NCBI RefSeq assembly: GCF_003590875.1
Contig: NZ_QYUN01000002.1
Span: 2,790,001 to 2,854,000 of the forward strand
Direction of reading: 5' to 3'
DNA length: 64,000 bases
Source: Noviherbaspirillum cavernae
GTDB taxonomy: Bacteria > Pseudomonadota > Gammaproteobacteria > Burkholderiales > Burkholderiaceae_D
Shown: piece after piece, positions 19,701 to 27,693 of the stretch
How positions within the stretch are numbered: the stretch's first letter is position 1
Layout: every line of letters starts with the position of its first letter
The notes under the pieces: generated by a model
Told to the model about the DNA's origin: nothing
The model's database searches: none
What the model saw: the letters and a program-made list of their open reading frames with translations, nothing else
Position numbers and translations under genes: made by a program

Positions 19701-20787
19701 AGGTTTCCGCCTGAGTGTTCCAATATCCGTCGGTCGAAAGAATGGTGAAATTCTGCTGGCAGGAATACTGCACCGGATCCCATCCGGATATCTGGCCCGC
19801 ATACATGCGCCCCATGCGCGACAGGGCGCCACGCAACGGCGTATATCCTCCATCCCGGCCGCCATACAGCCGGCTGTACCAGATGCTGCGCTGCGATCCG
19901 GATGCCGTGCCGCTGAAGTCGGCGATCTTCAGATCATTGTTCTTCTGGGTGGACTCGTCTGCGCCGGATTCAACACTGTTCAGAAAAAACAGGCCAATCC
20001 TGTATTTTGCTTCGTCCAGATCCTTGAATGCTTCTCCGGTAGCCGCCTTCATCAGCATCGCGCGGCGGCGATAGTAGGTGTACCAGTTTGCGTAATTGGT
20101 CTTGGCAGCGGCGATCTTGGCAGCAGTACTCCCGCCATCCAGCATACCTGGCGCACCGATCTTGTCAGGATCAATGACGATGCTGTAATTGCTGTCAGCT
20201 TCGCACGTTGCAGCATTCTCGTTGGTTTTGTGTCTGGAGTAGTAGTACTTGGTGGAAGTGACGGAAGCATTTGGGCAATCCACCCCTTTTGAACAGCTGA
20301 CCGCATTCGGCGTCAGATTCGACAATGTGGAGAGATTCGTTGTCGTGTTGCTGCTGGAGTCCCCGCTGTAGGTATAGCCATTGGCTGGGAAATAGCCGTC
20401 TTTCAATGCTGCGGTGAAGCTGGCGTCAGGATAGCGGGTAACGCCATCGGAATACACGGCACCATCCAGCTTGAAAGGCGGCTTGTATGTATTTTCCGGA
20501 TCATAGAACAACGTGTTGTATTTACTGGATCCCCAGCAACGGTTGCCCCTGTTGGTACCCTCGTCATTCGGCATGTTCTGATCATCCATCGAGCCGGAAT
20601 CATCCACGACAAATGCGATATTGGGCTTGACCGTGTTGGCGCTGGTAATGCCGGTTGCCAACGGTCCATTGGCAAGGTCCGTGACGGCCGCCAATGCGAT
20701 GACGGATTGCACGCTGGAGAGCGTCAGCAAGATCGCGCGCATCGTGTGCATACAGCGCCGATCCATATATCCAGTGTTCGGTTTCAT
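16741..20787 (-). CDS. pilY1: PilY1-type pilus tip protein
   Basis: 1348 residues. An N-terminal hydrophobic export signal is followed by a von Willebrand A region with a MIDAS-type sequence (VVDDSGSMDD near residue 62) and, from about residue 840, a PilY1 C-terminal beta-propeller (DHVLGDIVNAVPVY, FVAANDGMLHAFNADG, GGLNKGGCGYYALDVTDP, FGNPVVVKRKDGRWVV, LYGGDLRGNMWRIDFDNN). PilY1 is the calcium-regulated tip adhesin and assembly factor of type IVa pili. GGGGAG precedes the ATG, 13 bp after pilX. Six-gene order upstream confirms identity. Long for the family but not extreme. Confidence 0.95.
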   Translation of the reverse strand: MKPNTGYMDRRCMHTMRAILLTLSSVQSVIALAAVTDLANGPLATGITSANTVKPNIAFVVDDSGSMDDQNMPNDEGTNRGNRCWGSSKYNTLFYDPENTYKPPFKLDGAVYSDGVTRYPDASFTAALKDGYFPANGYTYSGDSSSNTTTNLSTLSNLTPNAVSCSKGVDCPNASVTSTKYYYSRHKTNENAATCEADSNYSIVIDPDKIGAPGMLDGGSTAAKIAAAKTNYANWYTYYRRRAMLMKAATGEAFKDLDEAKYRIGLFFLNSVESGADESTQKNNDLKIADFSGTASGSQRSIWYSRLYGGRDGGYTPLRGALSRMGRMYAGQISGWDPVQYSCQQNFTILSTDGYWNTQAETSSYGPKRIDGSTDVGNQDGAATSAVSARATISISKELGNGKSGCYQFTSVSVNPGTAPIELMNGAAPKECTVDADTLGMAVRDSIKARTGTTGFSAAYNNNVITITAPASLGALTVVPVVTAAKDPNSGAKYRNFPASAFNGGAPATEGAMLPYMDALNISNTLADIGYYYYTTDLRDQVLNNCSNTIGSTTYSNLCENNVRGSDKDSNSKQHMTTFTIGLGVSGTIKYEANYKDAQNVTGVTQYYDIVNGSANWPNPNTELTKIDDLWHAAVNGRAMYYSATNAKTLKDGIQSALAGIQSSKGSSAAAATSNLEPVAGDNFVYVALYQTLKWDGDLTAYSMDPGTGALSGVPLWSAQAQLDAQVNAAETAAAPGDGRTIKFFSAGATNKLKDFTLTDLTADGLNSHFENICSKTPAIAQCGSNGDSLSTDQKALANNGDNLVNYLRGRSVYEDEAVNATTINRIYRGRDHVLGDIVNAVPVYMKKPPFSYDTFDTTYATFKTNNVNRAATVFVAANDGMLHAFNADGNSTQKGRERWAYVPTFVMSKMWRLADRNYADNHQYLVDGSPTLADICTTFSTDNPQVCAATSNWKTILVGGLNKGGCGYYALDVTDPAAPKGLWEFSNPNLGYSFGNPVVVKRKDGRWVVIFSSGYNNYPGNGCGNTGDGNGHVFVVDAVTGQLLDDIPTYTTGTTPAGTTDTPSGLGKLAGWVENVSLPIADRLYGGDLRGNMWRIDFDNNHAPAGKEAVLLAQLKDGGNNRQPVTVKPQLAVAGTSGAQQPIVMVGTGRYLGEADLTDTSQQSVYALKDSLGTTGIANVRGSTMVSRTLTQTSGSNEKELAGRTIRTVSGDAINWASNDGWYLDFNPNNASPGERVNVDMSMQLNTLTLAANVPANSVCNDAGGYAFLYFLDINTGMNLSLSTDGMAGLRLSSNALVAGIRTVRLINGRTVTIITDTAGNVSSEVNPSNLGGGINARRTTWREIPD

Positions 20788-20800
20788 GTCACTCCCCGCA

Positions 20801-21523
20801 TTAGAAATGGACGTAGGTTTCCGTAAAGCTCACGGTATTGCGTGGCCCTTTGGAGCGGACCACTATTCGATAGTACGGACCGGGCGGCACCGTAAAGCGC
20901 GCATAGTCGGTGTAGTTGGTGTCGTTCCTGCCGCTGGCAACATTGCTGCTGCCCGATATCGGCTTCGCGCATCCGTTGCCCGTCGCGTTAGGGTCGCCCG
21001 TCGTCTTGCACATGCGCGTGATCACGTATTGTGTCGTGTAGCCATTACCGGCCGCATCTTCTGGCGTGGCCTTGATGCACGATGCACGCGATGTGCTCGC
21101 GGCATACGCGCAGCCGTCATCGTTCCAATCCACGAGCACTCTTGAAGTACTGCTTGATTTTCCAGTGATATCGAGCTCGTCGAGGCTGCTTGCGTAATAA
21201 CCATTCGTGACGCTGTTCTTGAAGAGCGTGTTCGCCTGATTATTTTCCGAGACAGACGCACCTTCTCCGTTATTCGCAAGAATCCAGTTGACGCCGGCTC
21301 CAACTGCTTTGTCGGCTGCCGATGTCGCCCCCTGTTTAAACGCCACATTGCCGACGATCAGCGATCCGGTATCCACCATCCGGATCAATCCGACTGCGCC
21401 AAGCGACAGCAGTACCAGTGCGATCAGCACGATCATCAGCGAGACCCCGCGCTGACCGGATATCGCTTTCTCGCCGTTGCGAACACTCATCTTCATATTG
21501 GCTGCACTGTACGTTGACGTCAT
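20801..21523 (-). CDS. pilX: Minor pilin-associated protein PilX
   Basis: 240 residues. The N-terminus is the PilX_N pattern: basic leader ending QRG, then VSLMIVLIALVLLSLGAVGLIRM, a class III signal and helix that lacks the Glu5 of classical pilins. Four cysteines lie in the C-terminal half. It works with PilV, PilW and PilY1 to initiate pilus assembly in the inner membrane. AGGACAGCC precedes the ATG; pilW ends 17 bp upstream. Confidence 0.9.
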   Translation of the reverse strand: MTSTYSAANMKMSVRNGEKAISGQRGVSLMIVLIALVLLSLGAVGLIRMVDTGSLIVGNVAFKQGATSAADKAVGAGVNWILANNGEGASVSENNQANTLFKNSVTNGYYASSLDELDITGKSSSTSRVLVDWNDDGCAYAASTSRASCIKATPEDAAGNGYTTQYVITRMCKTTGDPNATGNGCAKPISGSSNVASGRNDTNYTDYARFTVPPGPYYRIVVRSKGPRNTVSFTETYVHF

Positions 21524-21540
21524 GGCTGTCCTGCTCCTGC

Positions 21541-22749
21541 CTATTGTTGCCAGATGGCGTTACGCAGCGGTATCGTCGTTTCCATCACGCGATATCGATA
21601 ACGCTGCCAGTTCGCACTGCCTGCACTGACATCGATCTTGGCGCCGTTGCCGGTCGGATTGGGCCGCCAGCAGACTGCCGCCGGATGCGGATTGGCACTG
21701 TCGCATGTCGATGCAGCCACGCTGCCGTCGAGAGTCACGATGCCCGGTTCAGGAGACTGGCTGCGTGCCACCAGCGCAATGCGAATCGCTATGACTTGCT
21801 GCCATTCAGCCGGCGTGGTCGGCGCATCCGCATTCCATGCATCGACCACGTGATCCGGCGGGGTGGTTGTGTCCTTGCCGTACACCGCTTGCAATTGCAC
21901 GATGTTGGGATACAGGTCGAACTCGGCCCGGTTATTTGTCTTCAAGCTGTAATCGGTAAGACGCAGATAGTTGCCGCGGATGCTGTAGGTATGGTCGAGG
22001 AAGCTTCCCAGGTTGATGACGTAATCACCTGGCGCGTAGCCGGCTTCGGGGAATATGGTTGAACCACCCGGCTGATTCCAGTCACTCTGCCCGGAGTTGT
22101 GCAATACCTGGTTCTGCCCCTGTGCGTTTCCATTGCCATTGCCGTTGTCGCTGCCATTCCCGCTACCACCATTTCCGCTGCCATTCCCGCCACCGCTTGC
22201 ACCGCCGGTGCCCGTGACCTGAAACAGCGAACACCACGTCGGAGGTGTGGCGGAGAGATTAGTGGGCACCGCGATCATCAGGTCCCCGTCCTGCACTCCC
22301 ATGTCCGACTCAACGAAAAAGTTGGCCGCAGTCCTTGGATGCTCGACCGCGATACGTGTTGGCAGCGTGACGCCGTTCTTGTTGCTTGCCAAAAATTGCA
22401 CCGAATCAGGGGCATTGGCATCCGTGTCGCTGCCGTTGACGATTCGTGCCGGCACGAGGTTGAATTCGATCTCGTCTTCGCCACCATACTTCGCGTGAAT
22501 GGGGCATCCCGTGGACTCCTTGACGGTATTGATCCCGTAGCCTGCATTCTTGCCATCGCGCTCGATCGTATACAGCGCCATCGTCGCATTGACGGTGGCA
22601 TCGGCGCCCGACGTCGATACGCGTTTTCGCGCCTCGGCCACCTGCATGACCTGACTGACGACCAGGACGGTAATCAAGCCGATGGTCAGACCTACCATGA
22701 TCTCGACCAGAGAAAAACCTGCGGAGCGTCCGGACTTTTCGATGTGCAC
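21541..22749 (-). CDS. pilW: Minor pilin PilW
   Basis: 402 residues from a GTG at 22749. GGAG lies seven bases before it and the pilV stop is 16 bp upstream; an upstream ATG at 22785 would overlap pilV and lacks a site. The class III signal is SAG/FSLVEIMVGLTIGLITVLV with Glu5 present. The C-terminal PilW domain has the CDSANPHPAAVCWRPNP segment. About residues 185-220 form a Gly/Asn/Ser-rich low-complexity stretch of repeated GNG/GSG units, unusual within a globular pilin. Part of the pilus-tip priming complex. Confidence 0.9.
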   Translation of the reverse strand: MHIEKSGRSAGFSLVEIMVGLTIGLITVLVVSQVMQVAEARKRVSTSGADATVNATMALYTIERDGKNAGYGINTVKESTGCPIHAKYGGEDEIEFNLVPARIVNGSDTDANAPDSVQFLASNKNGVTLPTRIAVEHPRTAANFFVESDMGVQDGDLMIAVPTNLSATPPTWCSLFQVTGTGGASGGGNGSGNGGSGNGSDNGNGNGNAQGQNQVLHNSGQSDWNQPGGSTIFPEAGYAPGDYVINLGSFLDHTYSIRGNYLRLTDYSLKTNNRAEFDLYPNIVQLQAVYGKDTTTPPDHVVDAWNADAPTTPAEWQQVIAIRIALVARSQSPEPGIVTLDGSVAASTCDSANPHPAAVCWRPNPTGNGAKIDVSAGSANWQRYRYRVMETTIPLRNAIWQQ

Positions 22750-22765
22750 GATTTTCTCCGCCGAT

Positions 22766-23191
22766 TCAGTTGGTGATGTTCGCATCAATCGCGAAGCGTG
22801 CAGGCACTGTCTCACCCGGCATTTGCCAACTCAGCGAAATGCTCACGTCACTTCCGTTGACGGTGACATTGGCGGCACCGTTCGGCAACATCTGTTGCAC
22901 CATGCTTCGCCATGCCGTGCAACTCGCATAGGTGGAGGTGGTGCAACCGTTCGCCGTCATCGCATAGCTCGCAAGGTTCGGCAAGTCCGCCCACATCTGT
23001 CCGATGAGCTGGTTGGCCAGAAAGGAGGCCTCGCCGCGAAGCTTGGCTTCCGTCACATTCTTGCTCATTACCGCCTGCAGTCCGACCAGGGCGAGGATGC
23101 CAAGCGAGAAAAGAAAGATCGCGATCAGCGCCTCGATCAATGCGATGCCGTCTTGATTCTTTCGAAGGGGGAGTCTTGCGTACCTATGCAT
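22766..23191 (-). CDS. pilV: Minor pilin PilV
   Basis: 141 residues. The leader ends KNQDG and the mature part begins IALIEALIAIFLFSLGILALVG, with Glu5 and the long hydrophobic helix of PilV. Downstream LRGEASFLANQLIGQMWADL is typical of PilV. AAAGGAATTTTC precedes the ATG. It sits 18 bp after fimT and 16 bp before pilW. Confidence 0.93.
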   Translation of the reverse strand: MHRYARLPLRKNQDGIALIEALIAIFLFSLGILALVGLQAVMSKNVTEAKLRGEASFLANQLIGQMWADLPNLASYAMTANGCTTSTYASCTAWRSMVQQMLPNGAANVTVNGSDVSISLSWQMPGETVPARFAIDANITN

Positions 23192-23209
23192 GAAAATTCC
23201 TTTCGGGAT

Positions 23210-23803
23210 TCAGCAACGCGTCGGGGTGCCGTCAGCCGCATTGGGGTCGCACATCCGGATCGCGCCTCCCGGTGTGACATGCACTTCCAGCGCGCGCGTG
23301 GTGGCCGGTGCTGCTGCCGATACGAAACTGATGCGGGCAAGTGGCGACGCACCGCCGGTGCAGGTCGTCTCGACACCACCGAAACCGTTGAACGTGATGC
23401 AGCTCGATGCCGCGTCGGCACCAGTCAACGCGGTAACGTTCACGCCGCTGCTGCCGTCGCTGCCGGATCGCGCCTGAATCAATCCCGGTGCGGCGCTGTC
23501 CGACGCAGCGGCTCCGCAGCGAGCGGCTGGGTCGGTGAAGCTCACCACCCAGGAATTGCCGGTATTGCTTTGAACGCACGTTGCATCGATTCCCGACACC
23601 ACCCACAACGAGACTCGTGCATTGCGCCGCAGCGCCTCGGCGCGTGCCAGATTCAATCCCGCCTGCATGCTGTCTGCTGCCGTGCGGATCTGCGTATTCT
23701 GGATAAAGGCCTGAAAGCCAGGCATGCCGACCGCCAGCAGTATCGCCATGATCACCACGGCAATCATCATTTCAACGAGAGTGAAGCCGGTGCTGCGCAT
23801 CAT
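23210..23803 (-). CDS. fimT: GspH/FimT-type minor pseudopilin
   Basis: 197 residues. The leader is very short (MMRSTG) before FTLVEMMIAVVIMAILLAVGMPGF; the GspH/FimT domain follows with RTAADSMQAGLNLARAEALRRN. Two adjacent ATGs (23803, 23800) both suit the GGAG site at an eight-base spacing; the first is used. FimT/FimU-like pseudopilins take part in the initiation complex and, in some genera, in DNA uptake. Confidence 0.9.
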   Translation of the reverse strand: MMRSTGFTLVEMMIAVVIMAILLAVGMPGFQAFIQNTQIRTAADSMQAGLNLARAEALRRNARVSLWVVSGIDATCVQSNTGNSWVVSFTDPAARCGAAASDSAAPGLIQARSGSDGSSGVNVTALTGADAASSCITFNGFGGVETTCTGGASPLARISFVSAAAPATTRALEVHVTPGGAIRMCDPNAADGTPTRC

Positions 23804-23820
23804 GGTGTCGTCTCCGTGGT

Positions 23821-24282
23821 TCAGCACTCGCTGCCCTTGATCAGCCAGCAAGATTTGTCCACGCTGCCCCCCTTGAATCTGGTCGTCTTCTTCACATTGT
23901 TATGGTCGATCGTGAAGACGTGCCCAACTGCCCCACCTGTGCTGCCGGTGGCGGTAATCACATAGGCTTCATTCGCAGAGACGGGGGCGGTGCCGGTGAG
24001 TGCACAGGCATATGTGAACCGTGCATTGGGCACGGAAAAATCGATTCGGCCGGCCGTACCGTCGTGTCCGCATGTGTCGGTACCGAAGTTGCGATTGCTT
24101 TGATAGAACTGCTCCATCCTTATCCGCAAATCGGACATCGTGGAGAGCGCTTCCTGCAACGCACTGCGCCTGACATAGTCGCTGTAGTTGGGCACCACGA
24201 TCGCGGCGAGGATGCCGACAATGACGACGGTGATCATGAGTTCGATGAGCGTGAAGCCGCGTTGAATCTTGTGATTTTTCAT
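23821..24282 (-). CDS. pilE: Type IV pilin (PilE-like)
   Basis: 153 residues. MKNHKIQRG leader then FTLIELMITVVIVGILAAIVVPNYSDYVRRSALQEAL is the classical pilin N-terminus with Glu5 and the kinked helix. A C-terminal disulfide pair is likely (C..SVDKSCWLIKGSEC). It heads the minor pilin operon, as PilE does in Pseudomonas, so it is likely a minor pilin and not the main subunit. First gene of the operon pilE-fimT-pilV-pilW-pilX-pilY1. Confidence 0.93.
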   Translation of the reverse strand: MKNHKIQRGFTLIELMITVVIVGILAAIVVPNYSDYVRRSALQEALSTMSDLRIRMEQFYQSNRNFGTDTCGHDGTAGRIDFSVPNARFTYACALTGTAPVSANEAYVITATGSTGGAVGHVFTIDHNNVKKTTRFKGGSVDKSCWLIKGSEC

Positions 24283-24610
24283 GGCAGGTTTCCCATAATC
24301 TTGCTGTGAGATTAGTTGATGGCGGGAAATATGTCATGGTCTGAAAGGATTGGCGGCCAGGTTTGACCGACAAGCGGTAAGTAGCCCGGCAACATAGATG
24401 TCAATATGTCAACGCAATCGATGACGACCGTCTACATTGGCACGATTACCTGCACATGGAAGCAATTGCATGATTGGCAATCAACCAGACTATCCGGTCC
24501 TGCCGCCCTACCAATCAACCCCATTGAAATGCGCGTCTCCGCCTTCCAATGCGCCGGCGCAAACCACGCCGTGGACATTGCGGGAAAACTCCGGAATAGG
24601 GATCTCCGTC
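24283..24610. other. Divergent intergenic region between pilE and the SRPBCC gene
   Basis: This 328-bp region should carry the pilus operon promoter on the minus strand and the SRPBCC gene promoter on the plus strand. Two TTGACA-like hexamers lie at about 24400-24420 on the minus strand, but no convincing -10 partner was found. A sigma-54-like TGGCACG near 24438 has wrong spacing to its GC element. Confidence 0.35.
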
Positions 24611-25618
24611 ATGGCCCGATACCACATCATCACCTGCTGGCATCTGCAAGCTCCGCTGCAAAACGTCTACGACGCGGTGGTGGAGTCTGCGTGCTGGCCG
24701 CAATGGTGGCAGGGAGTGGAACACGTCAAGGAGATCACGCCCGGCGATGCGAAGGGCATCGGCAGCGTCCGCCGGTATGCATGGAAAAGCCGCCTGTCCT
24801 ATCGCCTCGGCTTCGAAGCGCGCGTGACCCGCATCGAACCGCTTGCGCTGCTGGAGGCCGTCACCACGGGAGATCTCGAGGGAACCGGCCGCTGGTCCTT
24901 TGCGCATGCGCACGGCATCACGACCGTGCGGTACGAGTGGGATGTGCATACCACGAAAGCATGGATGAACCTGCTGACGCCGGTGGCGCGGCCGCTGTTT
25001 GCGGCAAACCACATGGCGCTGATGCAACAAGGAGCCGAAGGCATGGCACACATGTTGAATGCCCGGCTGCTCGGCGTGTCGCATGCCGCGCCGTCATCCG
25101 GCGATGATTGCCCGTGGCCACATCCACCCGACATGTCCGCACCGACAACGTCATCGCGCGCACCTTCCGTCAACTGGGCGTCCGGCGCCATTGCCGGCGT
25201 CGGCGCCGGCATCATCGCGACCTTCGTCCAGCTCGCATTGTGGCTGGCTTCTTCCGCGCCGCTGGCAGCCATGTTTGCGCGGGACACGCGCATGGCCGCC
25301 GCCATTGCTATGGGATCTTCGGTGCTACCACCGCCTCTCACGCTTGCATGGGACATCGTGACCGCGGCAACCATGGTGCATTTTGCGTTGTCCGCCATCT
25401 ATGGATTGCTGCTCGCACCGCTACTGGCTCGACTTCGCATGCGTGCGGCGATTGTCGCGGGCGCGGGTTTCGGATTGATCGTGTACTGCGTGAACATGTA
25501 CGGCTTCACGAGCATCTTTCCCTGGTTTGCAGCGAGCCGCGACTGGATTACTGCCACTGCACATGCGGCATTCGGTCTTGCATTGGCATATTTGTACAAA
25601 GCGAGGACGCTCGCCTGA
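24611..25618 (+). CDS. SRPBCC-domain protein fused to a multi-pass membrane domain
   Basis: 335 residues. The N-terminal ~150 residues fit the SRPBCC/polyketide-cyclase fold (HIITCWHLQAPLQNVYDAV, WPQWWQGVEHVKEI, WSFAHAHGITTVRYEWDVHT). A linker leads to a C-terminal domain with about four membrane helices (GAIAGVGAGIIATFVQLALWLAS; TAATMVHFALSAIYGLLLAPLL; AAIVAGAGFGLIVYCVNMYGF; AHAAFGLALAYLY). The fusion of a lipid-binding fold to a membrane module is unusual. The ATG at 24611 is where the conserved fold starts; the frame is open to 24437. Function unknown; divergent from pilE. Confidence 0.7.
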   Translation: MARYHIITCWHLQAPLQNVYDAVVESACWPQWWQGVEHVKEITPGDAKGIGSVRRYAWKSRLSYRLGFEARVTRIEPLALLEAVTTGDLEGTGRWSFAHAHGITTVRYEWDVHTTKAWMNLLTPVARPLFAANHMALMQQGAEGMAHMLNARLLGVSHAAPSSGDDCPWPHPPDMSAPTTSSRAPSVNWASGAIAGVGAGIIATFVQLALWLASSAPLAAMFARDTRMAAAIAMGSSVLPPPLTLAWDIVTAATMVHFALSAIYGLLLAPLLARLRMRAAIVAGAGFGLIVYCVNMYGFTSIFPWFAASRDWITATAHAAFGLALAYLYKARTLA

Positions 25619-25711
25619 GCTTGTGCAGGCAGAACAACGCGTCACGAGGGAAGGATTCGCGCGGCAGACATGATGACGCAGCGAATTGCGTCAGAGACAA
25701 GGGGAAAACGA

Positions 25712-26062
25712 TCAGCCTTTCCCGGCCTCGGGCCCCGGCTCCGGCAACAGGCAGGCATCGATCACCTGCAAGTCATTGTCTTTGGCGAAATTGAGAACGA
25801 AGTGGTATGCAAGCGGCTCAACCTCTCGCAATTCCTCATTGACGACAACCGATTTCACGCCGCCAAGAACGGTTGGACGGACATAAGGGGAATACTGAAG
25901 ATGCGCATTGGGACCACCGGAGCCTTCGGGGCGAAAGCACGCCATCACACCGCACAAGCGTTCGGCCCAGTCGCTGGGGCGAAACTGCTTGCCGTCCCTG
26001 GTAAGGCCCTGGATGAAAAACTCGCGGGCGATGGTGTTCGGTTTGGGCGTTTGGTCGGCCAT
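25712..26062 (-). CDS. DUF3579 family protein
   Basis: 116 residues, matching the short DUF3579 family common in Betaproteobacteria: IREFFIQGLTRDGKQFRPSDWAERLCGVM, then YSPYVRPTVLGGVKSVVV, then EPLAYHFVLNFAKDNDLQVIDACLLPE. Cytosolic, function unknown. Same direction as the CbiB-like gene upstream but separated by a terminator and over 500 bp. Confidence 0.85.
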   Translation of the reverse strand: MADQTPKPNTIAREFFIQGLTRDGKQFRPSDWAERLCGVMACFRPEGSGGPNAHLQYSPYVRPTVLGGVKSVVVNEELREVEPLAYHFVLNFAKDNDLQVIDACLLPEPGPEAGKG

Positions 26063-26532
26063 GTGTTCGGCTTGTTTCTAGAGCAGTTACCATCGAGAGG
26101 CCGAGCAGGAGACTTGCATTCCCGTTCGACTCACCATCCCTTTTGCAGGACCTGCATCGCAGATCCGTACCCTCCCAAGGCGCTCAGCGCAGTGCGGATT
26201 GCCTGAAGGACCATCCATGCTGCGTGCGTTTCGAAATGCGGCAACCTCATGTCGCTCCATCGAGTATGAGCGGAATTATCGCGGCCTCCTTCTTACGCCT
26301 GAAACGTCATGCAATCCGAGGCTTTCGATATTCTTTCATATGATATCTTATAGAAGACTTATTGTGAAACAGTCTTCCATATCGCGAAAAATGCAGCACC
26401 CCTGAAGAGTTGCCAGACATCAGCTGGCAGCGATCCCACTGCGGATATCAAAACCAGTATAGACATCGCGCTCCACGGAAGACAACAAGCCGATCCCCGA
26501 ATTCCAGAGTCCGTCAGCATTCTTGCCGCCAA
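26063..26532. other. Gene-free intergenic stretch
   Basis: About 470 bp with no supportable gene on either strand. The segment 26320-26370 is strongly AT-rich and could hold a promoter for the DUF3579 gene on the minus strand. The right end contains the terminator of the CbiB-like gene. Confidence 0.4.
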
Positions 26533-26566
26533 CAAAAAACAACACCGGCCGCACGGGCCGGTGTTG
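26533..26566 (-). terminator. Terminator of the CbiB-like gene
   Basis: An 11-bp perfect stem (CAACACCGGCC, 26540-26550, with 26556-26566) and 5-base loop. On the minus strand it is followed by a GTTTTTTGTT run, placing it correctly after the gene that ends at 26606. Confidence 0.8.
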
Positions 26567-26605
26567 ATATTGATCGGTCATATCGCTGCGGAAAACCGGC
26601 AAGAC

Positions 26606-27562
26606 TCAACCGAGCCACACCGCGAGAGAAAGCAGCAACAGCAGCAACATCCATAGCAAAAGCGCACGCCAAACCAGTCCCACAGTGCTTTGCAAGGCGC
26701 GAACTGATGCCTCCTCGCCCGGCGGACTGTCGATGATGGCAGCGGTCGAGTCGATGACAGACGCATCGGCCGGCAGAATGTCGGCAGCGATCTCGGAAGA
26801 GGCACCCAAACGCAAACCCATTGCGCCACCGCCGGCCGAGAGGATGATGCCGATCGCCTCATCATTCCAGCGGTTTGCGAAATTGCGCCACGCATAAATG
26901 GCATCCTCAAAATTGCCGACGATGGCAAATGCAATCGCGGTCAACCGCGCCGGTATCCAGTCGAGTACATAGAATGCCTTGACCGCAAAGCGGCCGAATG
27001 CTTCATTCTTCATGTGGTCCGGCTCGTTCCAGGCGCGCGCGAGATGTTCTGCGACGCGATACATGATCGCGCCGGCCGGGCCCAAGGGCATCAGGAACCA
27101 GAAGAAGACGCCAAACACATTGCGGTGCGTCGTTATCAGTGCATTCTCTACCGCAATGCGCGATATCTCGCTCACTTCCATCTCTGCCGTATCCTGCCTG
27201 GTCCATTCCGCCAGCAGACGGCGCGCAGCGACCATGTCGCCGCTATTGAGCGCAAGCTGGATGGAAGTGAAGTAGTGACTGTAATGCCGGAATCCGAGCG
27301 TCAGGTAGCAGATCAGGATATTCAACGCCAACGCTGCAAAAGGACTGATTTTGGTGCACAGCCAGTACAACAGCAGCGTCGGCACGATCAGGACCATCAT
27401 CATCACAATCCATGCCAATCGCCCCTGGCTTTCCTGACCAGCGTTGAACCAGCCCTCCATTCGGGCAGCGAGGGATCTGATTGCCGCATACGCGGGATTG
27501 TCTGCGCGCAAAGGTTTGAGTTGCTCAATCAACAGCGCACAGAGGATGGAAATAAAAGTCAT
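26606..27562 (-). CDS. CobD/CbiB-like membrane protein
   Basis: 318 residues, multi-pass. Segments CYLTLGFRHYSHYFTSIQLALNSGD, VSEISRIAVENALITTHRNVFGVFFWFLMPLGPAGAIMYRVAEHL and FYVLDWIPARLTAIAFAIVGNFEDA follow the CobD/CbiB (AmpE-related) family. True CbiB condenses cobyric acid with an aminopropanol side chain, but no other cobalamin gene lies in the window and the family member in this genus-level context is usually annotated only as CobD/CbiB-like; AmpE-like roles are possible. A terminator follows. Position between DUF3579 and the CoA pyrophosphatase is typical for Burkholderiales. Confidence 0.8.
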   Translation of the reverse strand: MTFISILCALLIEQLKPLRADNPAYAAIRSLAARMEGWFNAGQESQGRLAWIVMMMVLIVPTLLLYWLCTKISPFAALALNILICYLTLGFRHYSHYFTSIQLALNSGDMVAARRLLAEWTRQDTAEMEVSEISRIAVENALITTHRNVFGVFFWFLMPLGPAGAIMYRVAEHLARAWNEPDHMKNEAFGRFAVKAFYVLDWIPARLTAIAFAIVGNFEDAIYAWRNFANRWNDEAIGIILSAGGGAMGLRLGASSEIAADILPADASVIDSTAAIIDSPPGEEASVRALQSTVGLVWRALLLWMLLLLLLSLAVWLG

Positions 27563-27693
27563 CAGACAGTCTCAAGCATCACATTACCCGTACGATAACG
27601 CAGCGCAACGCGAGAATCAAACGGCGTGGCAAGATGCTTTTTCGCCATGGCTGATCCGAAGATTCGCGGCCCAACGTGATCAGCGCGAAAAAA

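Noticed and set aside
24438..24455. Sigma-54-like promoter (TGGCACG-N-TGCA) before the SRPBCC gene
   Set aside because: The distance between the GG and GC elements is 11, not 10, bases, and nothing else supports it.
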